Shown here in pieces: positions 8,248-14,745 of a DNA stretch of 39,404 nt (position 1 is its first letter; each line of letters begins with the position of its first letter). Under the pieces are notes generated by a model. The model worked only from the letters and a program-made list of their open reading frames with translations. It was not told where the DNA came from and searched no databases. The translations under genes were made by a program, and so were the position numbers. Origin of the DNA: Pseudomonadota bacterium. Lineage in GTDB: Bacteria > Pseudomonadota > Gammaproteobacteria > Burkholderiales > Burkholderiaceae_C. The stretch is from the NCBI GenBank assembly GCA_018241185.1, contig JAFEEH010000245.1, positions 1 through 39,404 of the forward strand, in the 5' to 3' direction.

Positions 8248-9356
8248 GCCCGTATTTCGGAGTTCGCAAAGTACAGGGATGAGACCGGCACGTTCAAAAG
8301 TTCTGCGGCCCTGCCTACCGAAATCTCGCCTGCTTTCACCTTGAGCGCCGCGGCTCGCAGAAGCGCCGTAGACGGGGATACCGGGATATCCGGGCGCTCT
8401 GGAATGCCCAGCTCCTGAGCCCACTGCTCAGGGTTCTTGTGCGATTCGAGGATTTTTTGATAAAACGCGCGGGCGCCCCGCGAGGGAATGAGCTTCATGT
8501 CCTCGCAGCGCTTGGCCGCAACCTCGAAACTTGCACCGTAGATGTGCGCGAGCCAGCAAATCTCAAAATCGCCCAGCGGCCCCCTGATGCTGAATTGTTC
8601 GCGAAGGGCTTGGATCGTCAGCAGCACTCCAGCTCGAGGTAGAAGGAGTGCGGAAGCGAATGCATCAGCGAACCTTTCCTCAGACCTCCCGTGGGACTCG
8701 TCGATATCCACTACTTGGTCCAGGTGAGCGTACCCTCCCTTCTTATCGTGGTGAGCTACAAGATGGCCTAGTTCATGGCCCATGGTGAAGAGTAGGCGTG
8801 GTTTGAACCGCCGCGCGCCAAGGATCATCAGCGCATAGCCGTCGACGATCGCGGAAACGCCCTCAATCGAGGAGTCACGCGAGAAGAGTACGAACACGCC
8901 AAGTTCGTTCAGCGCCTGCGAAAGATGCTGAAACGGCTCTTTATCATCTAGCGCCGCGAAGGTTTCGCGAAAGCGCTGCGCGTAGATCTCGGCGGCCTCA
9001 TATTTGGCCTCAAGTCCATTAAAGGCTTCGAGCCAGTTCAAGTTACTCGGCATTCCGCGGGCGATTGCCAGTGCGTCGCGCACTTGCCCGGACAGAACGT
9101 CAACGTGCGAAGAGACCTCGACGGCACGCTGATCAAGGGTCTGCCGGAATAGCATTTTGATCGGCTCGGCAGCTTCCCTATCCATCAGACTGGACAAAGG
9201 GACGCGGAGCGCTTTAGCGACTGCACGCATCTCGCTGAGACTTGCTTCCGCCCCGGCAAGCACCTGCTCAAGACGCTCACTCGTCATTCCGGCCTTCTCC
9301 GCGGCCTTCTCTACAGAAAGCTTGCGGCTTGCTAGATGATCCGCGATGGAGGTCAA
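8244..9356 (-). CDS. XRE-HTH / ImmA-IrrE (M78) metallopeptidase fusion
   Basis: A 370-residue protein combining an N-terminal helix-turn-helix (about residues 5-57) with an ImmA/IrrE-type M78 zinc peptidase domain (about 120-260). The peptidase core is intact: HELGH at 194-198 and the third ligand region EERFADAFASALLLP (E227). M78 peptidases such as ImmA and IrrE/PprI cleave XRE repressors after DNA damage, and COG2856 fusions serve as antitoxin/regulators. The start is TTG at 9356, overlapping the upstream stop (TTGA). The next Met would remove the first HTH helix. It is coupled to the Nmad2-like gene before it and the PIN gene after it, so it probably senses damage and controls the PIN nuclease. 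Confidence 0.85.
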   Translation of the reverse strand: MTSIADHLASRKLSVEKAAEKAGMTSERLEQVLAGAEASLSEMRAVAKALRVPLSSLMDREAAEPIKMLFRQTLDQRAVEVSSHVDVLSGQVRDALAIARGMPSNLNWLEAFNGLEAKYEAAEIYAQRFRETFAALDDKEPFQHLSQALNELGVFVLFSRDSSIEGVSAIVDGYALMILGARRFKPRLLFTMGHELGHLVAHHDKKGGYAHLDQVVDIDESHGRSEERFADAFASALLLPRAGVLLTIQALREQFSIRGPLGDFEICWLAHIYGASFEVAAKRCEDMKLIPSRGARAFYQKILESHKNPEQWAQELGIPERPDIPVSPSTALLRAAALKVKAGEISVGRAAELLNVPVSSLYFANSEIRA

Positions 9357-9931
9357 GCTCGCGCCTCGCGTTTGATGTCGAGCAATGCGCGCCGCAGTCG
9401 ATCGGCCTGCTCGTCTGACAGTTTGCGATGCCTGCCGACGATTTGCTGCATACGAATCGATCCAACGCGGTCAAAGATGTCAGCCAAGATATCAACTGAG
9501 CGCTCGCGACCGAGTTCAACTTCTCGCGCGCTCTGCAGCACGACAGCGTTTCGACCCTCGACGTAATTCTTGATCCGCTCCTTGAAGTTGGAGTGGTTGT
9601 CGCGTGGGTGCTGCACCCCTTCGGCGGTGACGATGATGTTTCCGCTTTTCTGGCGTCCATCGAAGTTCAGTGCGTTTTCGGGATGCGCCTCAAGAGCCTC
9701 AATTTGGTCACGTAGTTTGGTGTCCACTTCCATGCCGCCGATCACGTACTGGCGGTGGGTGCGGCCCAAACTTCCGCTGATTACAAAGATGTGGTCACCG
9801 GGTTTGACCATTCGACGCAGATCCGGACGGCAGGTCCCCATCGTCGGCTTCTTGGCGGTCAGTATCGGATCAACCAATGCGCGACCTGCTCCGGGATCAG
9901 AGCCAGGTGAGACGAAGATGTAGCTTGGCAT
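9353..9931 (-). CDS. Nmad2-like (nucleotide modification-associated) protein
   Basis: A 192-residue protein. The N-terminal 80 residues resemble the predicted 'nucleotide modification associated domain 2' fold: an opening strand YIFVSPGSDPG, the CRPDLRRMVKPGDHIFVISG core, and a YVIGGMEV strand. Such domains are predicted to sense or handle modified nucleotides. Residues about 100-192 are charged and helical, without a known match. The ATG at 9931 has AAGGAG 5 bases upstream; a GTG six bases earlier overlaps that site and is less likely. It is the first gene of the operon and lies directly behind a LexA-like box. The domain call rests on motif resemblance only. Confidence 0.6.
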   Translation of the reverse strand: MPSYIFVSPGSDPGAGRALVDPILTAKKPTMGTCRPDLRRMVKPGDHIFVISGSLGRTHRQYVIGGMEVDTKLRDQIEALEAHPENALNFDGRQKSGNIIVTAEGVQHPRDNHSNFKERIKNYVEGRNAVVLQSAREVELGRERSVDILADIFDRVGSIRMQQIVGRHRKLSDEQADRLRRALLDIKREARA

Positions 9932-9951
9932 GGACACTCCTTCGAGGACCC

Positions 9952-9967
9952 CTGTATTTTTTTACAG
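9952..9967 (-). promoter_or_regulatory. LexA (SOS) box upstream of the Nmad2/HTH-M78/PIN operon
   Basis: CTGTATTTTTTTACAG is a perfect CTGT-N8-ACAG palindrome, with the CTG-N10-CAG core of the LexA consensus and an AT-only centre. It lies 21-36 bases upstream of the ATG at 9931 on the minus strand. A possible -35 (TTGCAA, minus strand) is just upstream, so LexA bound here would cover the promoter. It predicts repression by LexA and induction by DNA damage. Confidence 0.7.
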
Positions 9968-9970
9968 TAT

Positions 9971-10111
9971 CAAAAAATTTGCAAGCTGCTGGCCAGCGTC
10001 GGCGTGCTGAACCTGGCCGGTTGCGCGCCGCAAGTCTGCACCCGGGAACTCCTGCTCCAGCTAACTGATGTTGACGGTATTTTTGACGGTATGCGCCAAA
10101 ATCGAAGCTGA
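9971..10111 (+). pseudogene. Remnant of a lipoprotein gene at the island edge
   Basis: An open frame ending in TGA at 10109-10111 reads QKICKLLASVGVLNLAGCAPQ, a near-perfect lipoprotein signal peptide with an LAGC lipobox but no start codon (CAA AAA where ATG AAA would be expected). It then runs about 25 residues into unrelated-looking sequence. It is best explained as a broken gene end left at a recombination junction. There is no ribosome-binding site. Confidence 0.4.
10071..10092 (+). repeat. Short direct repeat TTGACGGTAT x2
   Basis: Two perfect 10-base copies separated by TT lie near the presumed island edge. They could be part of an attachment site or an integrase arm-type site. The partner copy at the other island end would lie outside this window. 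Confidence 0.5.
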
Positions 10112-10179
10112 GAAGTCGTAGCTATATCAACAGGTTATGCGACAGATGGGGATTCTGGCGGCGGGACCACACAGGCACA

Positions 10180-10213
10180 GGCCGGAAGCGTTTGTCAGCT
10201 TCCGGCCTTTTTT
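10180..10213 (+). terminator. Strong rho-independent terminator
   Basis: A perfect 10-bp stem (GGCCGGAAGC at 10180-10189 with GCTTCCGGCC at 10198-10207) and an 8-base loop are followed by six T residues. No intact plus-strand gene precedes it, so it probably belongs to a gene lost or displaced at the junction. It would also insulate the AraC gene region from read-through. Confidence 0.8.
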
Positions 10214-10322
10214 CTTGTCTTGATCGTCGGCTGTGCATGAGGCCGAAACGGTGCGGGGGTGCGTCTATCCGGCATCGCCTCCGGGCACCGGGCGGCTGCC
10301 GAGGTTGCCTGGCTCCAGTCGA

Positions 10323-11348
10323 TCAGGGCAGGTCCTTGTGCCGCGCCAGTGTCTCGTGAGGCAGTTCCTTGAATCGCTCCTCGTAGTACGCGGCGAATCG
10401 GCCCGCATGTCCGAAGCCGTACTCGAGCGATGTCTGCGTGATGTTGGCGTGAGGCTCCAGCAGCAGCTTGGCGCGAACGGCGTCGAGTCGAAGATTGCGC
10501 AGCAGTTCCATGGGCGAAGCCCCGTGAAAGCGCCGAGACAGTGCGTTCAATGTTCGTTCGCTGATTCCCGCGACGCGCGCCAGATCCGGAAGCGCGATGG
10601 GCGCGCCGAGCCGCGCGTGCATGAACTGGAGAACGGTATTCATTCGTTGCTCGCCACCGGCAAGTGCAAGCCGCTCGGAGGCTTCCTCGACGCCAGGGGC
10701 TGAAATCCATGGTGTCGGCTGCGCTGCCTGTTGGTTCGGCTGGTGCCCGAGGACGAACATGGCGAGGCTGCGCTCCAGATGTGGAATCCATGCCTGACCG
10801 AGCCGTGCTTCGGAAGGCATCGCCAAGGTACCCAGCAACGCCTGCACCATCAGGCTCCACTGCGGCGTCAGCAGCCGGGGAACCACAAAGCCGGACGAGG
10901 ACTCGAGCGGGTCTCGACGAAGGCTGGAGCGTGCTTCTTCGAAGAGCTCGTTCGGAATCTTCAGGATCAACTGCTCGGTGCCAGCCGTCCAGCGCAGCTG
11001 GATGCTGCGTCGTGGCGCGATGACGGCCGCGCGTCCCTCGGCCACGCTGATTCGATGCCCGTCGCTCTCGATCTCGGCCCCTCCGCGAATCGACATGTGC
11101 ACCAGAGAGAAATCTGCAAAAGGACGAGGTGTCACTGTGACCTCTGCGCCATACCTCAACAGATAGACCTGCAAGCGGCCCGTTGCGCCCTTGAACATCG
11201 ACGCCTCGACCGCGCCGCGCCCCCATCGCAGAAGATGTTCGGCGAGCTCGTGCGAAACCTGCTCGTGCGAATCGGCTCTTTCCGTCGATTTGAAGAGGCA
11301 GTTTTCGTACAGCGGCGCGAGGCTGCTGGAACGTCGCGGGATGGCCAT
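10323..11348 (-). CDS. AraC-family transcriptional regulator (copy 1)
   Basis: A 341-residue regulator with an N-terminal AraC-binding-like sensor domain (about residues 10-210) and a C-terminal AraC/XylS double helix-turn-helix (about 235-335: IALPDLARVAGISERTLNALSRRF, then NITQTSLEYGFGHAGRFAAYYEERF). It is paralogous to the next regulator, sharing strings such as RWGRGAV, VYL-RYGAEV and DFSLVHM. The start at 11348 is chosen by matching the paralogue; the frame stays open far upstream but has no family sequence there. AraC regulators control anthranilate genes in other bacteria (AntR, AndR), and a paired operator lies 114-160 bases upstream. Confidence 0.85.
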   Translation of the reverse strand: MAIPRRSSSLAPLYENCLFKSTERADSHEQVSHELAEHLLRWGRGAVEASMFKGATGRLQVYLLRYGAEVTVTPRPFADFSLVHMSIRGGAEIESDGHRISVAEGRAAVIAPRRSIQLRWTAGTEQLILKIPNELFEEARSSLRRDPLESSSGFVVPRLLTPQWSLMVQALLGTLAMPSEARLGQAWIPHLERSLAMFVLGHQPNQQAAQPTPWISAPGVEEASERLALAGGEQRMNTVLQFMHARLGAPIALPDLARVAGISERTLNALSRRFHGASPMELLRNLRLDAVRAKLLLEPHANITQTSLEYGFGHAGRFAAYYEERFKELPHETLARHKDLP

Positions 11349-11461
11349 GATCGGCGGTCGTGGGAGGAGGGGCGCGGTAGAGGCAGCACTCGGGCTGTGC
11401 TCCTTCTTCGGCGCAGTGTGTAGCGCCGCGCCGGTTCGTCGGTCAGTGCTTTCCCAAGAAT

Positions 11462-11508
11462 TGCCGAAAGTGGATTTGTTCCGGCCCGCTGATTGCCGAA
11501 TTCGGATG
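11462..11508 (+). promoter_or_regulatory. Paired AraC/XylS-type operator upstream of AraC copy 1
   Basis: Two half-sites of form TGCC-N6-GGAT occur in direct repeat: TGCCGAAAGTGGATT (11462-11476) and TGCCGAATTCGGATG (11494-11508), exactly 32 bases apart. They match the pairs before the hydrolase operon and before antC. Relative to the minus-strand AraC gene they are inverted, so autoregulation or repression is possible. No plus-strand -10 stands out at the expected distance. Confidence 0.55.
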
Positions 11509-11515
11509 AGACGCT

Positions 11516-12550
11516 TCAGTGGTGTCGACCACGGGTCTCGCTGGGAAGCTCTTCGAAGCGGGCCTTGTAGTAGGCAGCCAGCCGCCCGGGATGGCTGAAG
11601 CCCAACTCGAACGCAACCGCAGTGATGTTGGCGCCTGGTTGCATGAGGAGTCGCGAGCGCAGGGCGTCGAGCCGCATGTTGCGCAGCAATTCCATGGGCG
11701 GAGTACCGCAGAACCTGTGACACAGCATGTTCAGGGTGCGCTCGCTGACACAGCCCGCCCTCGCCAGGTCGTGCAGCGATATGGGTGCGCCGAGGCGCAT
11801 GCGCATGTAGTCGAGCACCTTCTCCATGCGCCGACCGCCATCGGCCAGCGCGAGCTTGTCGAGGCGATCGACCGGCGGCGCCGTGTGGCCGTGCTGACGG
11901 TCGATGCGCGGCTCGGCCGAACTGTTGCCGGCAATGAACAGTGCCACGCTGCGTTCGAAATGCGCCAGCCAGTCGGTATTCAGGCTCACATCGCGAGGAA
12001 GGGAGAGGGTGCCGAGCAAAGAGTGCATCAGCAGCGTCCACTGGACGTTGAGTGCCCGAGGCAAGACGAAGCCGGCACTCCAGGAACCCGTGCGTTTCTC
12101 CGGGCCCGAGGACGCTTCGTGAAGGAGATCGTTGGGCACCTTGAGCAGCAGCCGCTCCGATCCCGCAAGGCAGTGAAGGCGCAATGAACTTCGAGGTGAC
12201 ACGAACACGGCTTGACCTGTCGTAACGTTGAGTCGGGCGCCATCGACGTCGAGTTGCATCCCGTTGCGAAGCGGCATGTGGACCAGGGAGAAGTCGTCGA
12301 AGGTGTCCGACTCGATGTGCACCTCTGCGCCATAGCGCACCAGGTACACCTGCATGCGGTCGAACGCTCCCTTGTGGACCGCGGTGTCAACGGCCCCTCG
12401 CCCCCATCGGATGACGTGACCGGTGAGTTCGGAGCCTAGCTTGCCGTGCGACTGGACGTGTTCGTCCGACTCGAACACGCAGTTTCGGTGAAGGGGGGCG
12501 AGATCGGCAGCGCTCAGCGCGAACGTGCCGGCAGTGTGGTGCGCTTGCAT
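11516..12550 (-). CDS. AraC-family transcriptional regulator (copy 2)
   Basis: A 344-residue paralogue of the preceding regulator, with the same layout: sensor domain (about 10-215) and C-terminal AraC/XylS HTH pair (ISLHDLARAGCVSERTLNMLCHRF, then NITAVAFELGFSHPGRLAAYYKARF). The start MQAHHTAG at 12550 matches the copy-1 start; the frame continues upstream only into the divergent promoter region and hydrolase gene. It is divergent from the hydrolase-bestrophin operon across 199 bases that contain a paired operator, the classic arrangement for an activator and its target. The ligand is probably an aromatic acid such as anthranilate, which is an inference from the neighbouring genes. Confidence 0.85.
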   Translation of the reverse strand: MQAHHTAGTFALSAADLAPLHRNCVFESDEHVQSHGKLGSELTGHVIRWGRGAVDTAVHKGAFDRMQVYLVRYGAEVHIESDTFDDFSLVHMPLRNGMQLDVDGARLNVTTGQAVFVSPRSSLRLHCLAGSERLLLKVPNDLLHEASSGPEKRTGSWSAGFVLPRALNVQWTLLMHSLLGTLSLPRDVSLNTDWLAHFERSVALFIAGNSSAEPRIDRQHGHTAPPVDRLDKLALADGGRRMEKVLDYMRMRLGAPISLHDLARAGCVSERTLNMLCHRFCGTPPMELLRNMRLDALRSRLLMQPGANITAVAFELGFSHPGRLAAYYKARFEELPSETRGRHH

Positions 12551-12644
12551 GATGGGTGGAAACGGACGGGTGGAAATTCTGTGAGCCCCTGGTGGCTGAG
12601 CGATCGGTGAATACCCCCGGGGCCCTGGCTCGTCGTGGAAAAGT

Positions 12645-12718
12645 TGCAGAAAGAGGATGTTCGAGCGGTGCGCGACTTCAACAAGCGGATAGGTGTGCTC
12701 GCCGATGCTTCCTACCAT
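12645..12718 (+). promoter_or_regulatory. AraC-type operator pair and promoter of the hydrolase-bestrophin operon
   Basis: TGCAGAAAGAGGATG (12645-12659) is followed by a second GGATA at 12687-12691, 32 bases downstream. A candidate -10, TACCAT, lies at 12713-12718, 21 bases after that GGATA. This is the spacing of the XylS-dependent Pm promoter, where the proximal operator takes the place of a good -35. The implied leader is about 25 bases. Confidence 0.6.
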
Positions 12719-12749
12719 CGAATTCGCATACTGATCGGAGAAGCCTGCC

Positions 12750-13646
12750 ATGTGGATGCCGCCGCTTTATAGAGATTTCGCCAACCAAGCACAGATTGAC
12801 GCCCAGTACGGCACGCAGCGCTGGGTGCCCGATCCGGAAGGAGAAGCCAGGCACTATGTCGAACGGAGCCGATATGCGCGCACGCGCCTGCGCTGCACCT
12901 TGGATCTGCCGTTCGGCCCCACGCTCGACGAAACGCTCGACATCTTTCCTGCCGACCAGTCGGGCGCGCCGGTGTTCATCTTCGTCCACGGGGGGTATTG
13001 GCGCGCGAACACCGCCAAGGAGTTCAGTTGCGTGGCACTGGGCCTGCAGCCTCTCGGCATCACGACGGTGGTGGTGAACTACGCGCTGTGCCCCAAGGTG
13101 ACGATCGACGAGATCACCCGGCAGGTGCGCGCTGCCACTGCCTGGGTGCTGCGCAACATCGAGCGTCACGGCGGGGACCCGTCGCGCGTCGCGCTCGGCG
13201 GCCATTCGGCCGGGGGGCATCTCACGGCGATGGCGCTCCAGACGCGATGGACCGAAGAGTACGGCCTGCCGGAAGACCCGCTTGCCGCTGCCGTCCTGGT
13301 CAGCGGCATCTACGACATCCAGCCGCTTCGATACAGCTACCTGCAGCCGCAGATCCAGCTGGACGACGGTATCGTGCTTCGGAACTCGCCACTCGCCAGC
13401 GTCCGCCGCTGCACAACGCCGGCCCTCATTACCTGGGGCCGCGAAGAGTCCGACGAGTTCCGCCGCCAGTCGAGTGCCTTTCATGCCGCGTGGCAGAAGA
13501 AGGGCAATGCATCGGAGCTCGTCCCCCAAGAGGGCTGTCATCACTTCACGGCGATCCACGGCTTTGAAGATCCGTCGAGCCAACTGTGCCGCTGGCTGGC
13601 GAATTCTCTGAAAGTCACGCCTCCGCCAACCGGCACCAACCGGTGA
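12750..13646 (+). CDS. Alpha/beta hydrolase, kynurenine-formamidase-like
   Basis: A 298-residue serine hydrolase with the arylformamidase signature HGGYW (80-84, oxyanion hole), nucleophile motif GHSAGG (Ser153), a likely acid at Asp235 and the catalytic His in GCHHF (264/265). Related enzymes hydrolyse N-formylkynurenine to kynurenine; other arylformamides, including N-formylanthranilate, are chemically similar. No signal peptide is present, so it is cytoplasmic. GGAG lies about 9 bases before the ATG. Its TGA overlaps the bestrophin GTG (GTGA). Sitting upstream of anthranilate dioxygenase, it could release anthranilate or its precursor. No kynureninase or tryptophan dioxygenase is nearby. 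Confidence 0.8.
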   Translation: MWMPPLYRDFANQAQIDAQYGTQRWVPDPEGEARHYVERSRYARTRLRCTLDLPFGPTLDETLDIFPADQSGAPVFIFVHGGYWRANTAKEFSCVALGLQPLGITTVVVNYALCPKVTIDEITRQVRAATAWVLRNIERHGGDPSRVALGGHSAGGHLTAMALQTRWTEEYGLPEDPLAAAVLVSGIYDIQPLRYSYLQPQIQLDDGIVLRNSPLASVRRCTTPALITWGREESDEFRRQSSAFHAAWQKKGNASELVPQEGCHHFTAIHGFEDPSSQLCRWLANSLKVTPPPTGTNR

Positions 13647-14566
13647 TCGCTCGCGAGAGAATCGCTCTTTGGGAGGTGCTCCTTGCTGTGCGCGGGTCCG
13701 TCGTTCCGCGCATAGCGCCGCAGATCATCTCGGTGGCATTGCTTTCGGCGCTCGTGGTCTGGGCGCAGCAGCGCGATTGGATCGCCTTCACGCCGGTGGC
13801 GCCGGTTGCGCTAACGACCATCGGAGGGGCGCTCTCGATCTTTGCAGCATTTCGCAATGCGGCCTGCTATGACCGGTGGTGGGAGGGGCGCAGGCTCCTG
13901 GGGTCCATCGCGATCGAAGCCCGCAGCCTTGCCAGGCTTGCGCGCCGCCATATCGCCGTGGAAGTCCACGACGACGTTGCGTGGCGCATTGCGGCACGTT
14001 GCATCGCCTTCGGGTATCTCGCGCGAGATCTGCTGCGCGGTGACCTGCCCGGCGATGCAGGGCTGCAACTGCTTCCCGAAGAGGAGCGTGCACTGATCCG
14101 TGCTGCTGGCAGTCCACCGTACGGGGTGCTCGACGCCATGTCCCGCGATCTTGCGGATGTCGCAGCCGCAAACCGCGTTGCGTCGTCGATGCTGTTCGCG
14201 ATGGAAGAGCGCGTCGGGGGGCTCTGTGCCGCCCTCGCCGGCCTGGAGCGCATCCGGGCGACGCCCGTGCCCTTCGCCTACACGTTGCTGCTGCACCGGA
14301 CGGCGTACCTGTTCTGCTTCTTCTTGATGCCCTTCGGGCTTGCATATTCCGTCGGCTGGTGGACTCCGCTTCTCACTGCGCTCATCGCGTACACCTTCTT
14401 TGGGCTGGACGCCATGGGCCAGGAACTGGGTGCACCGTTCATGCTCTCTTCCAATTGCCTGCCACTCGACGCGATTGCCCGTGCCATCGACATCGGGGTC
14501 AGGGAGTCGATGGGCGCAACGGTCCTGCCCGCAGCGCCGACGCCCAATAGACATTTCCTGTCTTGA
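13643..14566 (+). CDS. Bestrophin-family (UPF0187) anion channel
   Basis: A 307-residue membrane protein of the bacterial bestrophin family, which forms pentameric anion channels. The conserved N-terminal part is visible: a first hydrophobic stretch (ISVALLSALVVWA), the FRNAACYDRWWEGRRLLG motif, and later transmembrane segments around LLHRTAYLFCFFLMPFGLAYSVGWW and LLTALIAYTFFGLDAMGQELGAPF. The start is a GTG overlapping the hydrolase stop (GTGA); an upstream in-frame Met lies inside the hydrolase gene. Coupling to a formamidase-like hydrolase suggests it passes a small anion, perhaps formate or an aromatic acid. That substrate is an inference. Confidence 0.85.
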   Translation: MIARERIALWEVLLAVRGSVVPRIAPQIISVALLSALVVWAQQRDWIAFTPVAPVALTTIGGALSIFAAFRNAACYDRWWEGRRLLGSIAIEARSLARLARRHIAVEVHDDVAWRIAARCIAFGYLARDLLRGDLPGDAGLQLLPEEERALIRAAGSPPYGVLDAMSRDLADVAAANRVASSMLFAMEERVGGLCAALAGLERIRATPVPFAYTLLLHRTAYLFCFFLMPFGLAYSVGWWTPLLTALIAYTFFGLDAMGQELGAPFMLSSNCLPLDAIARAIDIGVRESMGATVLPAAPTPNRHFLS

Positions 14567-14585
14567 TGGCGCATGGCGGCCGCTG

Positions 14586-14660
14586 TGCAGAAACCGGATC
14601 GACTCACCCCATCGTTGCTCCGATTCCGGATAGATCGCCCCGAGCCCCTGTCCCTAGACT
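14586..14660 (+). promoter_or_regulatory. AraC-type operator pair and promoter of the antC operon
   Basis: TGCAGAAACCGGATC (14586-14600) is followed by a second GGATA (14628-14632), 32 bases from the first GGAT. A -10-like TAGACT lies at 14655-14660, 22 bases after the second site, again close to the layout of the Pm promoter. The 14660-14673 stretch carries two TGCA boxes 10 bases apart. This should drive the long anthranilate operon. Confidence 0.6.
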
Positions 14661-14745
14661 GCAAGCCAATGCACAAGCGATCGAGAGATAACTTGTGCTG
14701 CTGGGAGGACGGTTCGCCGCCTCTCGGAAAACAGGGGAGACAACA

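Larger units (their letters stand above)
9932..10322. other. Gene-free stretch between the accessory region and the AraC genes
   Basis: This 391-base gap holds the LexA box (9952-9967), the lipoprotein remnant (9971-10111), a 10-bp direct repeat TTGACGGTAT at 10071-10080 and 10083-10092, and a strong terminator (10180-10213). From 10214 to 10322 I see nothing recognisable. The mixture suggests a junction between acquired DNA and the catabolic cluster. Confidence 0.6.

Noticed and set aside
10140-10172. Possible tRNA 3' end (GGATTCTGGCGGCGGGACCA) as an integration target
   Set aside because: No canonical T-arm (GGTTCRANTCC) and no matching 5' acceptor strand nearby could be found.
12551-12751. 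N-terminal extension of the second AraC regulator to 12751
   Set aside because: It would run through the divergent operator region and overlap the hydrolase start; the paralogue begins at the equivalent of 12550.
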